Below, piece by piece: positions 33,399-41,896 of a stretch of DNA of 64,000 bases. Numbering within the stretch: the first letter of the stretch is position 1; each line of letters opens with the position of its first letter. Where the stretch lies: contig JAIETZ010000001.1 of assembly GCA_019744775.1 (NCBI GenBank), positions 248,001-312,000 on the forward strand. Reading direction: 5' to 3'. The notes under the pieces were generated by a model. It did not search any database and was not told where the DNA came from. It saw nothing but the letters and a program-made list of their open reading frames with translations. Source of the DNA: Candidatus Obscuribacterales bacterium (GTDB taxonomy: Bacteria > Cyanobacteriota > Vampirovibrionia > Obscuribacterales > Obscuribacteraceae). Both the position numbers and the translations under genes were made by a program.

Positions 33399-34494
33399 TG
33401 GTGCGCAATTGTCCCTGCCGTTTGATTATCAAACTCAAGTAATCACCGATGTCAGCCTTGCGTACTATTTCACTGACTTCACCGGGACGGGCAACCTGCT
33501 TCTCCTCAATTTCCGTAATTATGTCACCGGGCATTAGTCCGGCTTTGGCAGCTGGACTATTCGGACTTACCGTTCTTACTTCCACGCCTTGATTTACTTT
33601 TCTCCCATCTGATACCAGTTCATTGTCATCTCTTTCTTCCATAACAATACCGATGAAAGGATGCGGAATGGGTTGCTGGCGCATAAGTGTATTCGCCACT
33701 TCGGCAACAATGTCCGACGGAATGGCAAAACCAATATTTTGCGCATCACCGCGAATGAAAGTGTTAAGTCCTACAACTTCACCTTTTAAATTTACCAACG
33801 GACCTCCGGAATTACCCGGATTGATAGCAGCATCCGTCTGAATGAAACGCACGGCCCCTGAGCGCGCACCAAAACTATCCAGCCCTTTTGCTTCACGTCC
33901 AAGAGCACTGACGATACCTAAAGTGACGGTGTGGTCCAAACCAAGCGGGCTTCCTATTGCTAATACCCAATCACCAGGTCTTACTGTTTTAGCAGTACCA
34001 AAGCGAATTGTCGGCAGGTTAGTCGCTTCAATTTTCAAAACCGCCAGATCGGAAAACGGATCAGAACCAAGCACGCGAGCAAGAAAAGTTCTACCGTCAT
34101 GAAGCGTCACCTTTATCCTGTCGGAGCGCTCAATTACGTGATTGCTCGTCATAATAATGCCGTCGGGCTTTAGTATCACTCCCGAGCCTGTCGTACGAGC
34201 AGGACTCTGCGCCGGTGGTTCCACACCATAGTATCGATAAAATTTATCGGATTGCTTCAGCGGTTGTCTACCGTACTGACCATATGGCGACACATCAATA
34301 TTCACAACAGACGGTGCTACGTTTTCTGCCAAATCAGCCAGCGTATCGGGACCAAGCGCTGTCAGACCACCCCAGCGACTTTGCACCTTAACTGTAATAT
34401 CAGCAGGTTTTTCATCATTGGAAAAAGCTGCTTTCGGCAAGGCGAGAAGCAACGAAAGCAGGACAAAATACTGAAAATACTTGCTCTTGTACAT
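33352..34494 (-). CDS. HtrA/DegP-like serine protease (S1C)
   Basis: A 380-residue exported protease with one PDZ domain. A signal peptide (about 1-25) precedes the trypsin-like domain with triad His119 (TSNHVI), Asp149 (FSDLAVLKI) and Ser229 (INPGNSGGPL). The PDZ domain (about 280-370) includes GVEVRTVSPNSPAAKAGLMPGDIITEI. Such proteins degrade or refold misfolded envelope proteins and are typically stress-induced. It has only one PDZ domain, as in DegS or cyanobacterial HhoA. Its 3' end overlaps the convergent DppC-like permease gene by 47 nt. Confidence 0.93.
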   Translation of the reverse strand: MYKSKYFQYFVLLSLLLALPKAAFSNDEKPADITVKVQSRWGGLTALGPDTLADLAENVAPSVVNIDVSPYGQYGRQPLKQSDKFYRYYGVEPPAQSPARTTGSGVILKPDGIIMTSNHVIERSDRIKVTLHDGRTFLARVLGSDPFSDLAVLKIEATNLPTIRFGTAKTVRPGDWVLAIGSPLGLDHTVTLGIVSALGREAKGLDSFGARSGAVRFIQTDAAINPGNSGGPLVNLKGEVVGLNTFIRGDAQNIGFAIPSDIVAEVANTLMRQQPIPHPFIGIVMEERDDNELVSDGRKVNQGVEVRTVSPNSPAAKAGLMPGDIITEIEEKQVARPGEVSEIVRKADIGDYLSLIIKRQGQLRTITVKVEQLPSGSEYQ

Positions 34495-34611
34495 GTCGCC
34501 TTAACCTGACAACTGGGTCAGAACGCTTTTAGTCGTCTATCCACACAATACAATAATTCCCCTCGAGAGGTAAAATATAGCCTCCGGTAAAGTTTTTCCG
34601 AGTAAAACCAA

Positions 34612-35097
34612 ATGATGAAATGTCTTATCTGTATCTTTGCCGTCCTGGCATTGTCTTCATGCGCAGCTCAGGACCAGGTCAGCTTCAATTCAGGGGGAGT
34701 TAAACAGACCATCACTGAAGGACATAAGGCATTAAACGGCAGCTTTCCGCTGCCCGTTTATCCAGGCGCCAAACCTGCAGGTTCTGTTGCCGGAGAAACA
34801 GAGGGGGCAGACAGTTCAGAATTTGTCATGGTTCTAACCAATGATGATGTCGATAAGGTCAGCCTCTACTACCGCAGCGAGCTAAAAAAGCAAGGTTGGC
34901 TTATGGACCGCATTGACACCATCGGTCAGACGGTCAATTTTGCCTGCCATAAGGACAGAACCGAAGGTTCTGTGATGGTTTCAGGCGACGGCAAACAGAC
35001 AACTATTACTCTTCAGGTCGGACGTCTCATGGGTGAAATAAGTCCGCCCAAGGATGAAAACTACGTTCCAGACAAATTAATCCCGCCGACAGACTAA
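34612..35097 (+). CDS. putative lipoprotein
   Basis: A 161-residue protein with a lipoprotein signal (ICIFAVLALSSCAAQ), where LSSC is the lipobox and Cys17 would be lipidated. The mature domain contains FPLPVYPGAKPAGS, then a pattern of strand, VSLYYRSELKKQGW and a Cys-containing strand. This resembles small domains that pair an acidic-loop substrate with a helix-strand unit in other exported proteins. No family was named. It is monocistronic or leads a small group of exported unknowns with 35187 and 35906. Confidence 0.8.
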   Translation: MMKCLICIFAVLALSSCAAQDQVSFNSGGVKQTITEGHKALNGSFPLPVYPGAKPAGSVAGETEGADSSEFVMVLTNDDVDKVSLYYRSELKKQGWLMDRIDTIGQTVNFACHKDRTEGSVMVSGDGKQTTITLQVGRLMGEISPPKDENYVPDKLIPPTD

Positions 35098-35186
35098 CGC
35101 ACGATATTCTTGGCAATCACCAGGAACAAGAAAGCACACAGTCCGTCATTTTAAGCACGGTGTGCGTGCCTATTAGGAGGCTAATT

Positions 35187-35786
35187 ATGATCTCAAGGAA
35201 ACTTGCTGCCGACCTGACCTTGGTTTGCGCTGTTTTTCTGGCAACTGCCGGAATAGTCGAAGCGCAAAGAACTTATAACAGTTACCTCGACCCTGCTTTT
35301 ATAGACTTCCAGCTACGCAGCCAAACTCTGGCTACAAGGATAGAAGACGGCATCAAATCAGGCAGCCTGAAAACAGACGCCGGCGCTACGCTTATGGCCC
35401 AACTAAAGTCTATCAACACCGTCCCTGAGGACGGCAAGTTTAACGGACAATTTAATGCCCGCTTGCATGCTCAACTAGACAAATTATCGAGCAGCATTGA
35501 TTTGCAAATGTCCGACAGGAAAACTAAGTCGTCAGCCATAGCAGACATAGTTGCCAAAAAAGCACGCATCGAAGCCGAACTATCGGCGCAACCACTTTCA
35601 CCAATTCAGTCGATAGTCTTGCAGAAAAAGCTTTCCCGCATCAGCGCCTTTGAATTGCACTTGCTCTCAAAGCGTGGCGGTTTAAGCTACTGGCAGCGTC
35701 GTAAGATAATGGCCGATCTCGATTTATTGGAAAGCCAAATATCCCTTTCCAGACGCGAACTATCCACAAGATCTTCCTCTATGTAA
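35187..35786 (+). CDS. exported helical protein, unknown
   Basis: A 199-residue protein from the ATG at 35187, which has AGGAGG at a good distance; the ORF extends 9 codons upstream. The N terminus is a signal peptide ending VEAQR. The mature part is alpha-helical and rich in Ser, Lys and Leu, with repeated charged helix turns (SQTLATRIEDGIKSGSLKTD, LDKLSSSIDLQMSDRK, LQKKLSRISAFELHLLSKR). It ends with a Ser/Arg tail. It may be a periplasmic helical bundle. Function is not recognised. A hairpin terminator follows at 35812. Confidence 0.75.
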   Translation: MISRKLAADLTLVCAVFLATAGIVEAQRTYNSYLDPAFIDFQLRSQTLATRIEDGIKSGSLKTDAGATLMAQLKSINTVPEDGKFNGQFNARLHAQLDKLSSSIDLQMSDRKTKSSAIADIVAKKARIEAELSAQPLSPIQSIVLQKKLSRISAFELHLLSKRGGLSYWQRRKIMADLDLLESQISLSRRELSTRSSSM

Positions 35787-35811
35787 TTAGAGCCGGTTTT
35801 AGCCGAAAAAG

Positions 35812-35845
35812 GAAATGCCCGCTACCTGCAGTGGGTATTTCTTAT
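35812..35845 (+). terminator. hairpin terminator
   Basis: A 12-bp stem (GAAATGCCCGCT / AGTGGGTATTTC, two G-U pairs) with a 6-nt loop lies 25 nt past the stop of the exported helical protein, followed by TTATTG. It is a plausible intrinsic terminator. Confidence 0.65.
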
Positions 35846-35905
35846 TGAGGCAAATTTATGGGTGAATCCAGGCTAGAATAGTTACCGGTAGGCAGGGGAC
35901 AGCAA

Positions 35906-36616
35906 ATGGAAAAGACGTTGATGAAAGTCTTGGCAATAGGTTTTGGCTTAGCGCTGATTCTCGGCAGTTCAGCTCCTGTGAATGCCGATATTGATGACGA
36001 CTTTGGCGACGATTCGCCGGCTCCTACTACAACACAACAGTCCATGACCACAGGGCGCAGAGGCGAATCGCCTGTCTTGCAAGAGGCAGACGCCATGATG
36101 GCCAAGCAGGTTCGCGAAGTTGCTTCCTGGATGCAAAACTACTGCTCAAGCAACGTGTATTTTCCCAACCACGGTGATGAACAAACCTGGGTTAAGGCAC
36201 AGCTTACTGAGCTTATACCTTTCAATCCATATGATCCTAACTCTATCAACCAGGCTGAATCAGGCGTACCGATAGCTGCACCTCTTGTAGGCTCAGGTCC
36301 CGGCGGTGAAATTTTTAGTTACGACGAACAAACCAACGAGCAAATTGCTCAGCAAGACGACCGTATTCACATTCAAGTCGAATACGGCATGACTCTGGAA
36401 CAAGCAAAAGAATGGCAGACTAATCCACCAGAAGAATGGCAAGCTGATGCGGGCACAATCACAATCCTCAGTACAAATCAGGGCATAAACCAGAATTCTC
36501 CATACGATTTCTTTCTAGTCTGGGGAGCCGGCGCCGACGGCAAACCAATACGTGATCCATTCACCAAACGAGTAGTTATGGTGCAGGGTCGTTGGACACA
36601 AATTCTCGGCAAATAA
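35906..36616 (+). CDS. exported protein of unknown function
   Basis: A 236-residue protein with a signal peptide (about 1-27, ending PVNADID) and an acidic, disordered segment (DDDFGDDSPAP). A globular domain has AKQVREVASWMQNYCSSN, QTWVKAQLTELIPFNPYDPNS and a beta-rich C terminus ending VVMVQGRWTQILGK. It has one Cys in the mature part. The helix-then-strand layout is reminiscent of exported domains attached to pilin-like proteins, but no family is certain. It is followed 6 bp later by the convergent hyfI-like gene. Confidence 0.7.
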   Translation: MEKTLMKVLAIGFGLALILGSSAPVNADIDDDFGDDSPAPTTTQQSMTTGRRGESPVLQEADAMMAKQVREVASWMQNYCSSNVYFPNHGDEQTWVKAQLTELIPFNPYDPNSINQAESGVPIAAPLVGSGPGGEIFSYDEQTNEQIAQQDDRIHIQVEYGMTLEQAKEWQTNPPEEWQADAGTITILSTNQGINQNSPYDFFLVWGAGADGKPIRDPFTKRVVMVQGRWTQILGK

Positions 36617-36622
36617 ATACTT

Positions 36623-37396
36623 TCAGCGCTTCTTGCCCATAGCCTTAAGCACGCCGTCTATGATACTCCAGGGATGCGGCGGACAGCCGGGGATGTATAC
36701 ATCAACAGGCAAAACAGAATCCACTCCATTAGCTTCTGTATAAGAACCTTTATGCACGCCACCGGAAATTGCACAGGTTCCTACTGCCACCACCGACTTC
36801 GGCTCGGTCATCGCTTCATAGCAGCGCTTAAGGGGCATCTGCATTCCTTTGCCCACCGGCCCTGTCACAAGCAGCGCATCGGCATGCCGTGGTGATGCCA
36901 CCACACGCACTCCGAATCTTTCCATATCAAATATAGGATTACCGGCCGCTCCAATTTCCAAATCACAAGCACTGCAGCCGGTCGATACAACGCGTGCACT
37001 AAGCGACATGCCGAACGGGTTTGTTTTAGGACTCTCCTCTTCTTTTGAAAACTCTTTTTCAACGGCATGGTCATTTATCAACAACAAGTGCTCACGCCTT
37101 CTCACTGCCAGTTCGGTCGAACGGTTTTCCCTTATAGTCTCTGTCGGGCAATTATCAATGCACAATGAACAACCAATACAAGAACCAAGATCAAGCGCAA
37201 CTTTAGTAGTATCACCTGAGCCAAATACATTTATGGCATTGGTTGGACAGATTTCAGCACACCTATTACAGCTTGTGCCCCGGCAAGGACTGTCCGTCAA
37301 CTTCGGTAAGCCTCTAGCCGTACTTTCCAACGGCGCGCATATATTCCTGGTCGTTTTTAGACCCTGTGTAATCAGGTAGGTAAAAGTCCTTATCAT
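36623..37396 (-). CDS. hyfI: ferredoxin-NuoB fusion subunit (HyfH+HyfI-like)
   Basis: Last gene of the six-gene operon, encoding a fusion of two usual subunits. The N-terminal part (about 30-95) is a two-[4Fe-4S] ferredoxin, HyfH/HycF-like: CRGTSCNRCAEICP and CIGCSLCIDNCP. The C-terminal part is a NuoB-like small subunit (HyfI/HycG): STGCSACDLEIG, GTCAISGG and PGCPPHPWSIIDG, with all four cysteines of the proximal [4Fe-4S] cluster. The start is ATG 37396 with GAGGAA 4-5 nt upstream; the ORF extends 9 codons into hyfG. It would pass electrons between a donor and the large subunit. Confidence 0.9.
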   Translation of the reverse strand: MIRTFTYLITQGLKTTRNICAPLESTARGLPKLTDSPCRGTSCNRCAEICPTNAINVFGSGDTTKVALDLGSCIGCSLCIDNCPTETIRENRSTELAVRRREHLLLINDHAVEKEFSKEEESPKTNPFGMSLSARVVSTGCSACDLEIGAAGNPIFDMERFGVRVVASPRHADALLVTGPVGKGMQMPLKRCYEAMTEPKSVVAVGTCAISGGVHKGSYTEANGVDSVLPVDVYIPGCPPHPWSIIDGVLKAMGKKR

Positions 37397-37403
37397 AGAT
37401 TCC

Positions 37404-38888
37404 TCAAAGATCATTACCGCCATATGAGAGAGAAAAACTCTTATTGCAGAGTGGAAAGTCGGCTATCAAATTATTTCTGATAGCAATAGACAATGCCGTC
37501 CAGTTGTTCTGACTGGGATCTTTTATGGCATAGCGTTTGATTTTGCCGGAACTATCTGTGCACATCAAGTGAATGAGTTCGCCACGAAACGCCTCCACCA
37601 CGCCCAGTCCTACCATATCTGCTCTCAACTTTTTCGGCAATTCAACCGAGCATGAATTCCCGTCTAAGCTATCAAGCACCCTATCAATTACTTTTATGCT
37701 GGTGTCAATTTCGCCCATTCGCACAAGTGTCCTGGCGAGAATGTCCCCACTGTCTGCCACAGTCACATTCGGAGCGAACTCTGGATAGAGTCCTTGCCGA
37801 AAATACTGCCTTGTGTCATATGCAACATCTGTAGCTCTTGCAGCAACACCGACTATACCAAAGTCCTCAACTAATGCCTTGGAAATAACACCAATAGATG
37901 CCATTCGCTCAATGGCCGTTTGATTTTCCCGAAACAAATTAAGCACCGGCTTTAATTCATTTGCCAACTCCTTAAGATTCGCTCTTATACCGCCAATTTC
38001 CTCTGCTCTATATAAACTGACACCTCCAGGTGTTACAAAACCGCGCATAAAGCGATTCCCGGAAAGCGCTTGTGCAATTTCTAATGACTTTCCTCTCAGT
38101 CTGCTCATGGATGAAGAGACACCAAGAAAACCAATATCGGCAGCCATGCCACCAACATCTATAATGTGCATGGAAAGTCTTTCCAATTCAAGAGCTATTG
38201 TTCTCAATGCATCTGCTAACGGCGGCACATCAATTTCACAAATCGACTCGACTGCTATGGCGTGAGCAAGAGCATTGGCAACTGCAGTATCAGACGCGGC
38301 CGCCTCAGCGACAAAGCGTGCTTTTTTCCAGTCTACTTCAGTTAATTTCTTTTCAATCCCCCGGTGCAAATAACCGAGCCTGATTTCCAGATTCAAAATA
38401 TTTTCGCCAAAGCAACTGAAACGAAAGTGTCCCGGTTCAATAATTCCTGCATGGATAGGGCCAACAGGAATTTCGTAGACACCTTCACCCTTCACTTCCA
38501 AAAATTTGTAGCAGCGATCATTTTCAGTTGCCTGGCAAAGCAAATCATTTGCTCTTAACGGATAGTAGTTTGCCTCATAAGACTCATGCAAAAGAAGATG
38601 TTTCAAACGTGGATGACCAATAGGTTCAAGTCCAAACATATCCCAGACTGCTCGCTCAAACCAGTGGCAAGATGCAAAAGAAAGAGTCAAAGATTTATAG
38701 CTGTTGCCTTTTAGAGGCGTAAACCACAACTCTGCCGCTCCTGAAAGTGGATCCAAAAGTAATACAGCCAACTGCTTACCATCAAGCGACGTAACAAAAG
38801 TAAGTCGCCTTAACTGCCCTCCAGCAAGCCAGTCCTTGATGGAAGAGACTAAATTGTCTTCGCTTACTTCTTTAACAAGAGGGATCAT
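37404..38888 (-). CDS. hyfG: NuoC-NuoD fusion large subunit, NiFe ligands missing (HyfG-like)
   Basis: A 494-residue homologue of HyfG/HycE. An N-terminal NuoC-like domain (about 1-115) precedes the NuoD-like large subunit (VGPIHAGIIEPGHFRF, EIRLGYLHRGIEKK, GNRFMRGFVTPGGV). Active group 4 hydrogenases bind NiFe via CGxC and CxxC motifs. Here the first position reads AAAS (both Cys lost, Ala197 and Asp200 in this numbering), and the C-terminal DFPLCNKSF has only one Cys. It therefore cannot bind NiFe in the known way. This matches Ehr (energy-converting hydrogenase-related) complexes. The ATG at 38888 overlaps the hyfF stop (ATGA); ATG 38903 is an alternative. Confidence 0.9.
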   Translation of the reverse strand: MIPLVKEVSEDNLVSSIKDWLAGGQLRRLTFVTSLDGKQLAVLLLDPLSGAAELWFTPLKGNSYKSLTLSFASCHWFERAVWDMFGLEPIGHPRLKHLLLHESYEANYYPLRANDLLCQATENDRCYKFLEVKGEGVYEIPVGPIHAGIIEPGHFRFSCFGENILNLEIRLGYLHRGIEKKLTEVDWKKARFVAEAAASDTAVANALAHAIAVESICEIDVPPLADALRTIALELERLSMHIIDVGGMAADIGFLGVSSSMSRLRGKSLEIAQALSGNRFMRGFVTPGGVSLYRAEEIGGIRANLKELANELKPVLNLFRENQTAIERMASIGVISKALVEDFGIVGVAARATDVAYDTRQYFRQGLYPEFAPNVTVADSGDILARTLVRMGEIDTSIKVIDRVLDSLDGNSCSVELPKKLRADMVGLGVVEAFRGELIHLMCTDSSGKIKRYAIKDPSQNNWTALSIAIRNNLIADFPLCNKSFSLSYGGNDL

Positions 38889-40306
38889 TTCAAAACCACC
38901 CATGACTGCAAACGAAACATGACGCCTAAGACAAACGAGCTTAAGACAAGTACTGCCGGCACAACATTGGCTGCCACAGACGGCGAAAAACTCTTCTTGG
39001 CAGAGCCTACAAGAATGCGCCCGACATGGGTAGAAATTGCCACAAATGCTACTGTAATTGAAAGTATAAGTACTGCAACACAGACCCAGTTTCCAACCTG
39101 CGCATTAGCGGTCAAAATGGACATCTCACTGATAAAAGCACCAAATGGCGGCATACCCGTAACAGCCATCGAAGAAAGAACCAATAAAAAAGCCCAAATT
39201 GGGCATGCTTTAAAAATCCCTTTTAATTCGCTCAACTTCTTACTGCCGAAAGCTTGAACTATATTGCCGGATAAAAGAAACAAAGCCACCTTGGCCACGC
39301 TGTGATTGATTGCTTGCAAAAGAAACAGAGATCCCGACCCTAGACCAATAGCAATTAACATCAAACCGACATTTTCAATACTTGAATATGCCCACATTCT
39401 CTTGAAACTGTGTTGATGAATTAGGAAAAAACTGCCGGCAGCCACAGTCACCGTTCCTAAAATCACAAGCATCTGAGAACTGAGAGTTGCATGACCGGCA
39501 GCAATCATAATTTGGCTAACGCGAAATATGCCATAAAGAGCACAGTTCACAAACGCCCCGGATAACATTGCCGAAGCTGGTGCTGGTGCCTCTGAATAGG
39601 CATCGGGAAGCCAACTATGCAATGGAAAAATTCCTGCCTTGGTTCCATAGCCCAGCACAGAAAAGATGAAACCCAATCGCAGCAGGGAAAAATCAAGATC
39701 ATGAGCGTTACTAACAAGAGCACTGATACTAAGAGAACCCTGTCTGTCCAGTCCATGTTGCCCTGCAGCATAGATAAAAACCGTGCCTAAAAGAGCAAAT
39801 GCTATGCCTACTGAACAAATAATTACATATTTCCATGTAGCTTCCAAAGCATTCTTCGTTCTTTCGAAATATACAAGCGGTGCCGATGACAGTGTCGTTG
39901 CTTCCAAACTAATCCATAGAAACCCTAAATTGTCGCAAAGGAATATGAAGGTCATAGCCAAAAGAAAGGCATTTACGCAGAAGTAAAATAGACGCTCATG
40001 ACCCGATTCGCCTGACTTATCTTTTTCAACCGCAAAGTAGTAATTCAAATGCGTACTGGCACAAGCAACTACAAATGTAGTTAATAGAACAAACCCTGCA
40101 CCAATTGCATCCAAGGAAAATTCCGGACCCAATGAAAGCTCGCTTTTTGCTCCCGATAAAAGCGGTGCCGACAAATTCACAAGAACAAATAATTGCAGCC
40201 AGTGCCCAATAGAAACTAACAATCTCGTTAATTTCGGCTTCGGCAAAAGAAGAGACACAACGCAAAGTGTCAAGGGAATTACACAAAGTCCAAACAGTTG
40301 ATTCAT
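38885..40306 (-). CDS. hyfF: antiporter-like membrane subunit (HyfF-like)
   Basis: A 473-residue polytopic protein of the proton-pumping antiporter-like family (NuoN/HyfF). It has about 14 membrane helices, with WISLEATTLSSAPLV, TWKYVIICSVGIAFALLG and PLHSWLPDAYSEAPAPASAMLSG, the last being the conserved helix-7/8 signature containing charged residues. In hydrogenase-4 it may move ions in response to electron flow. The start ATG overlaps the hyfE stop by 4 nt (ATGA) and its stop overlaps hyfG. Confidence 0.93.
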   Translation of the reverse strand: MNQLFGLCVIPLTLCVVSLLLPKPKLTRLLVSIGHWLQLFVLVNLSAPLLSGAKSELSLGPEFSLDAIGAGFVLLTTFVVACASTHLNYYFAVEKDKSGESGHERLFYFCVNAFLLAMTFIFLCDNLGFLWISLEATTLSSAPLVYFERTKNALEATWKYVIICSVGIAFALLGTVFIYAAGQHGLDRQGSLSISALVSNAHDLDFSLLRLGFIFSVLGYGTKAGIFPLHSWLPDAYSEAPAPASAMLSGAFVNCALYGIFRVSQIMIAAGHATLSSQMLVILGTVTVAAGSFFLIHQHSFKRMWAYSSIENVGLMLIAIGLGSGSLFLLQAINHSVAKVALFLLSGNIVQAFGSKKLSELKGIFKACPIWAFLLVLSSMAVTGMPPFGAFISEMSILTANAQVGNWVCVAVLILSITVAFVAISTHVGRILVGSAKKSFSPSVAANVVPAVLVLSSFVLGVMFRLQSWVVLK

Positions 40307-40953
40307 ATGTCGCGCAACTCCGTTAACTGAGTGACATCAATATGTTCAAAGCTTTTCTTAATACGAAACAACAAAAGTCCCGATATCATCACAGCAGCAA
40401 GAACATCAAGCAAAATTCCCATTTCCACGATCATGGGCATACCTTGTGCTTGCGTTAGGGCAAACAAATAAATACCGTTTTCCAAAACAAGAAACCCAAT
40501 TATTTGACTTAGGGCAATTTTTCTTGTCAGCATAATAAGCACGCCGGTGAAGATGAGCGACATAGCCCCAGTGGCAGCCAGACGACCATCTATGTCACTA
40601 GTCATCCCCGGCAACTGCGAGGCTAGAAGATAACTGACGCCTAACATCATAATACCTGCGTGCATGGAAATGGGCGGCGCCATGATACCTGAATCACTGC
40701 GTACATCAATACGTTTCATTATCCAATTGAGAAACAGAGGAACGCCAACCACCTTAATGACCAAGATACCAATTGCCACAAAGAATAGATGTACTTCTTT
40801 CTGCAGAAAAGAAACGAGAATCGTCTCCAGAACGATCATAAACGTACATAAGGCATAAAAGGCAAGAGCCGGGCGCAAATGGCGCATTCCCAACATCATC
40901 ACCGCCACTACAGCAGCGCCTAAAGCCAATATTTCATATTCGTCAAGCACCAT
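40303..40953 (-). CDS. hyfE: membrane subunit HyfE-like
   Basis: A 216-residue protein with about six or seven membrane helices, matching HyfE, the NuoK-related subunit. Features include GVPLFLNWIMKRIDVRSDSGI, an acidic residue in the helix with IIGFLVLENGIYLFAL, and VEMGILLDVLAAVMISGLLLFRI. The helical glutamates (VEMG, VLEN) are candidates for proton transfer. It lies 10 bp after hyfC and overlaps hyfF by 4 nt. Confidence 0.92.
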   Translation of the reverse strand: MVLDEYEILALGAAVVAVMMLGMRHLRPALAFYALCTFMIVLETILVSFLQKEVHLFFVAIGILVIKVVGVPLFLNWIMKRIDVRSDSGIMAPPISMHAGIMMLGVSYLLASQLPGMTSDIDGRLAATGAMSLIFTGVLIMLTRKIALSQIIGFLVLENGIYLFALTQAQGMPMIVEMGILLDVLAAVMISGLLLFRIKKSFEHIDVTQLTELRDI

Positions 40954-40963
40954 GGAAAATTAC

Positions 40964-41896
40964 CTACGGTCCTCTACCGATAACCATCAAGACACACAAA
41001 AGACTCATCGCCACAGGGTAAGCAATAAACTCGGGAATTCTTGTCCAACGCAACTTAACACTTGTTGCCTCCAAAAGAGCAATTATCGATCCAAGAACAA
41101 ACACCAAAGCCAGACTTACAATTCCATAAAGCCATCCCCATTGCCAAACTGTGTCTGAGGCAGCAAGAAAGCATTGAGCAGAAATTGCCAATAAAATGAA
41201 CATCTTCAATTGATGCGCATACTCAACAAAGGCCAAGTTTCTTCCGGAATTTTCTAGAATCATCGCCTCGTGCACCATGGTCAACTCCAAATGCGTAGTC
41301 GGATCATCAATCGGCATGCGAGATAATTCCACCAGACTTGCCAAAAACAATGAGAGTCCTGCAGTTACACACAAAACAGGATGCGATACCAGGGCATGAT
41401 TACCGGCGGAAAAAATTACACTAAGATCAGAGCTTCGGCAAACAACGCCGAGCGATACTAAAGCTAGAATAATTGCCGGCTCAATTAAAAACGACAGCGT
41501 TACTTCACGACTCGCTCCGAAACCACCAAAAGCTGATCCAGCATCAAGTGCCGACAGAACCACCATAAATCTGGCAAAAGCAAATAAATAGATAACAAGG
41601 AAAACATCTCCTCCTTCAGATACTGGTTTATAGGGGAGGCATGGCGTGGTAAGCGCAATTAGAATGAGCAAAGCCAAATTCATGCTAACACTCGATCGAA
41701 AAATCCAGGTCGTAACAGAACTGACCGTTTCACCCTTATTGACCAGTTTAGCCAAATCAAATAGTGGCTGTAATATTGATGCACCAATACGATTTTGCAG
41801 GCGAGCTTTGATTTTACGAATTAGCCCCAGCAAAAGTGGCGGCGCAATGACCAAACTTAGAATATAAGGCAGCCAAGCAAGCAAAGCAGCAATCAC
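40964..41896 (-). CDS. hyfC: NuoH-like membrane anchor (HyfC-like)
   Basis: A 310-residue homologue of complex I NuoH and HyfC/HycD, which connects the membrane arm to the peripheral arm. About eight helices are visible, with AKLVNKGE, GFGASREVTLSFLIEP, MPIDDPTTHLELTMVHEAMILENSGRNLAFVEYA and the acidic loops of the family. The start is a GTG at 41896 overlapping the hyfB stop (GTGA). Confidence 0.93.
   Translation of the reverse strand: MIAALLAWLPYILSLVIAPPLLLGLIRKIKARLQNRIGASILQPLFDLAKLVNKGETVSSVTTWIFRSSVSMNLALLILIALTTPCLPYKPVSEGGDVFLVIYLFAFARFMVVLSALDAGSAFGGFGASREVTLSFLIEPAIILALVSLGVVCRSSDLSVIFSAGNHALVSHPVLCVTAGLSLFLASLVELSRMPIDDPTTHLELTMVHEAMILENSGRNLAFVEYAHQLKMFILLAISAQCFLAASDTVWQWGWLYGIVSLALVFVLGSIIALLEATSVKLRWTRIPEFIAYPVAMSLLCVLMVIGRGP

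Noticed and set aside
37404-38888. Annotation as an active NiFe hydrogenase
   Set aside because: Neither CGxC nor the C-terminal CxxC motif is intact, so a NiFe centre cannot be supported from the sequence.
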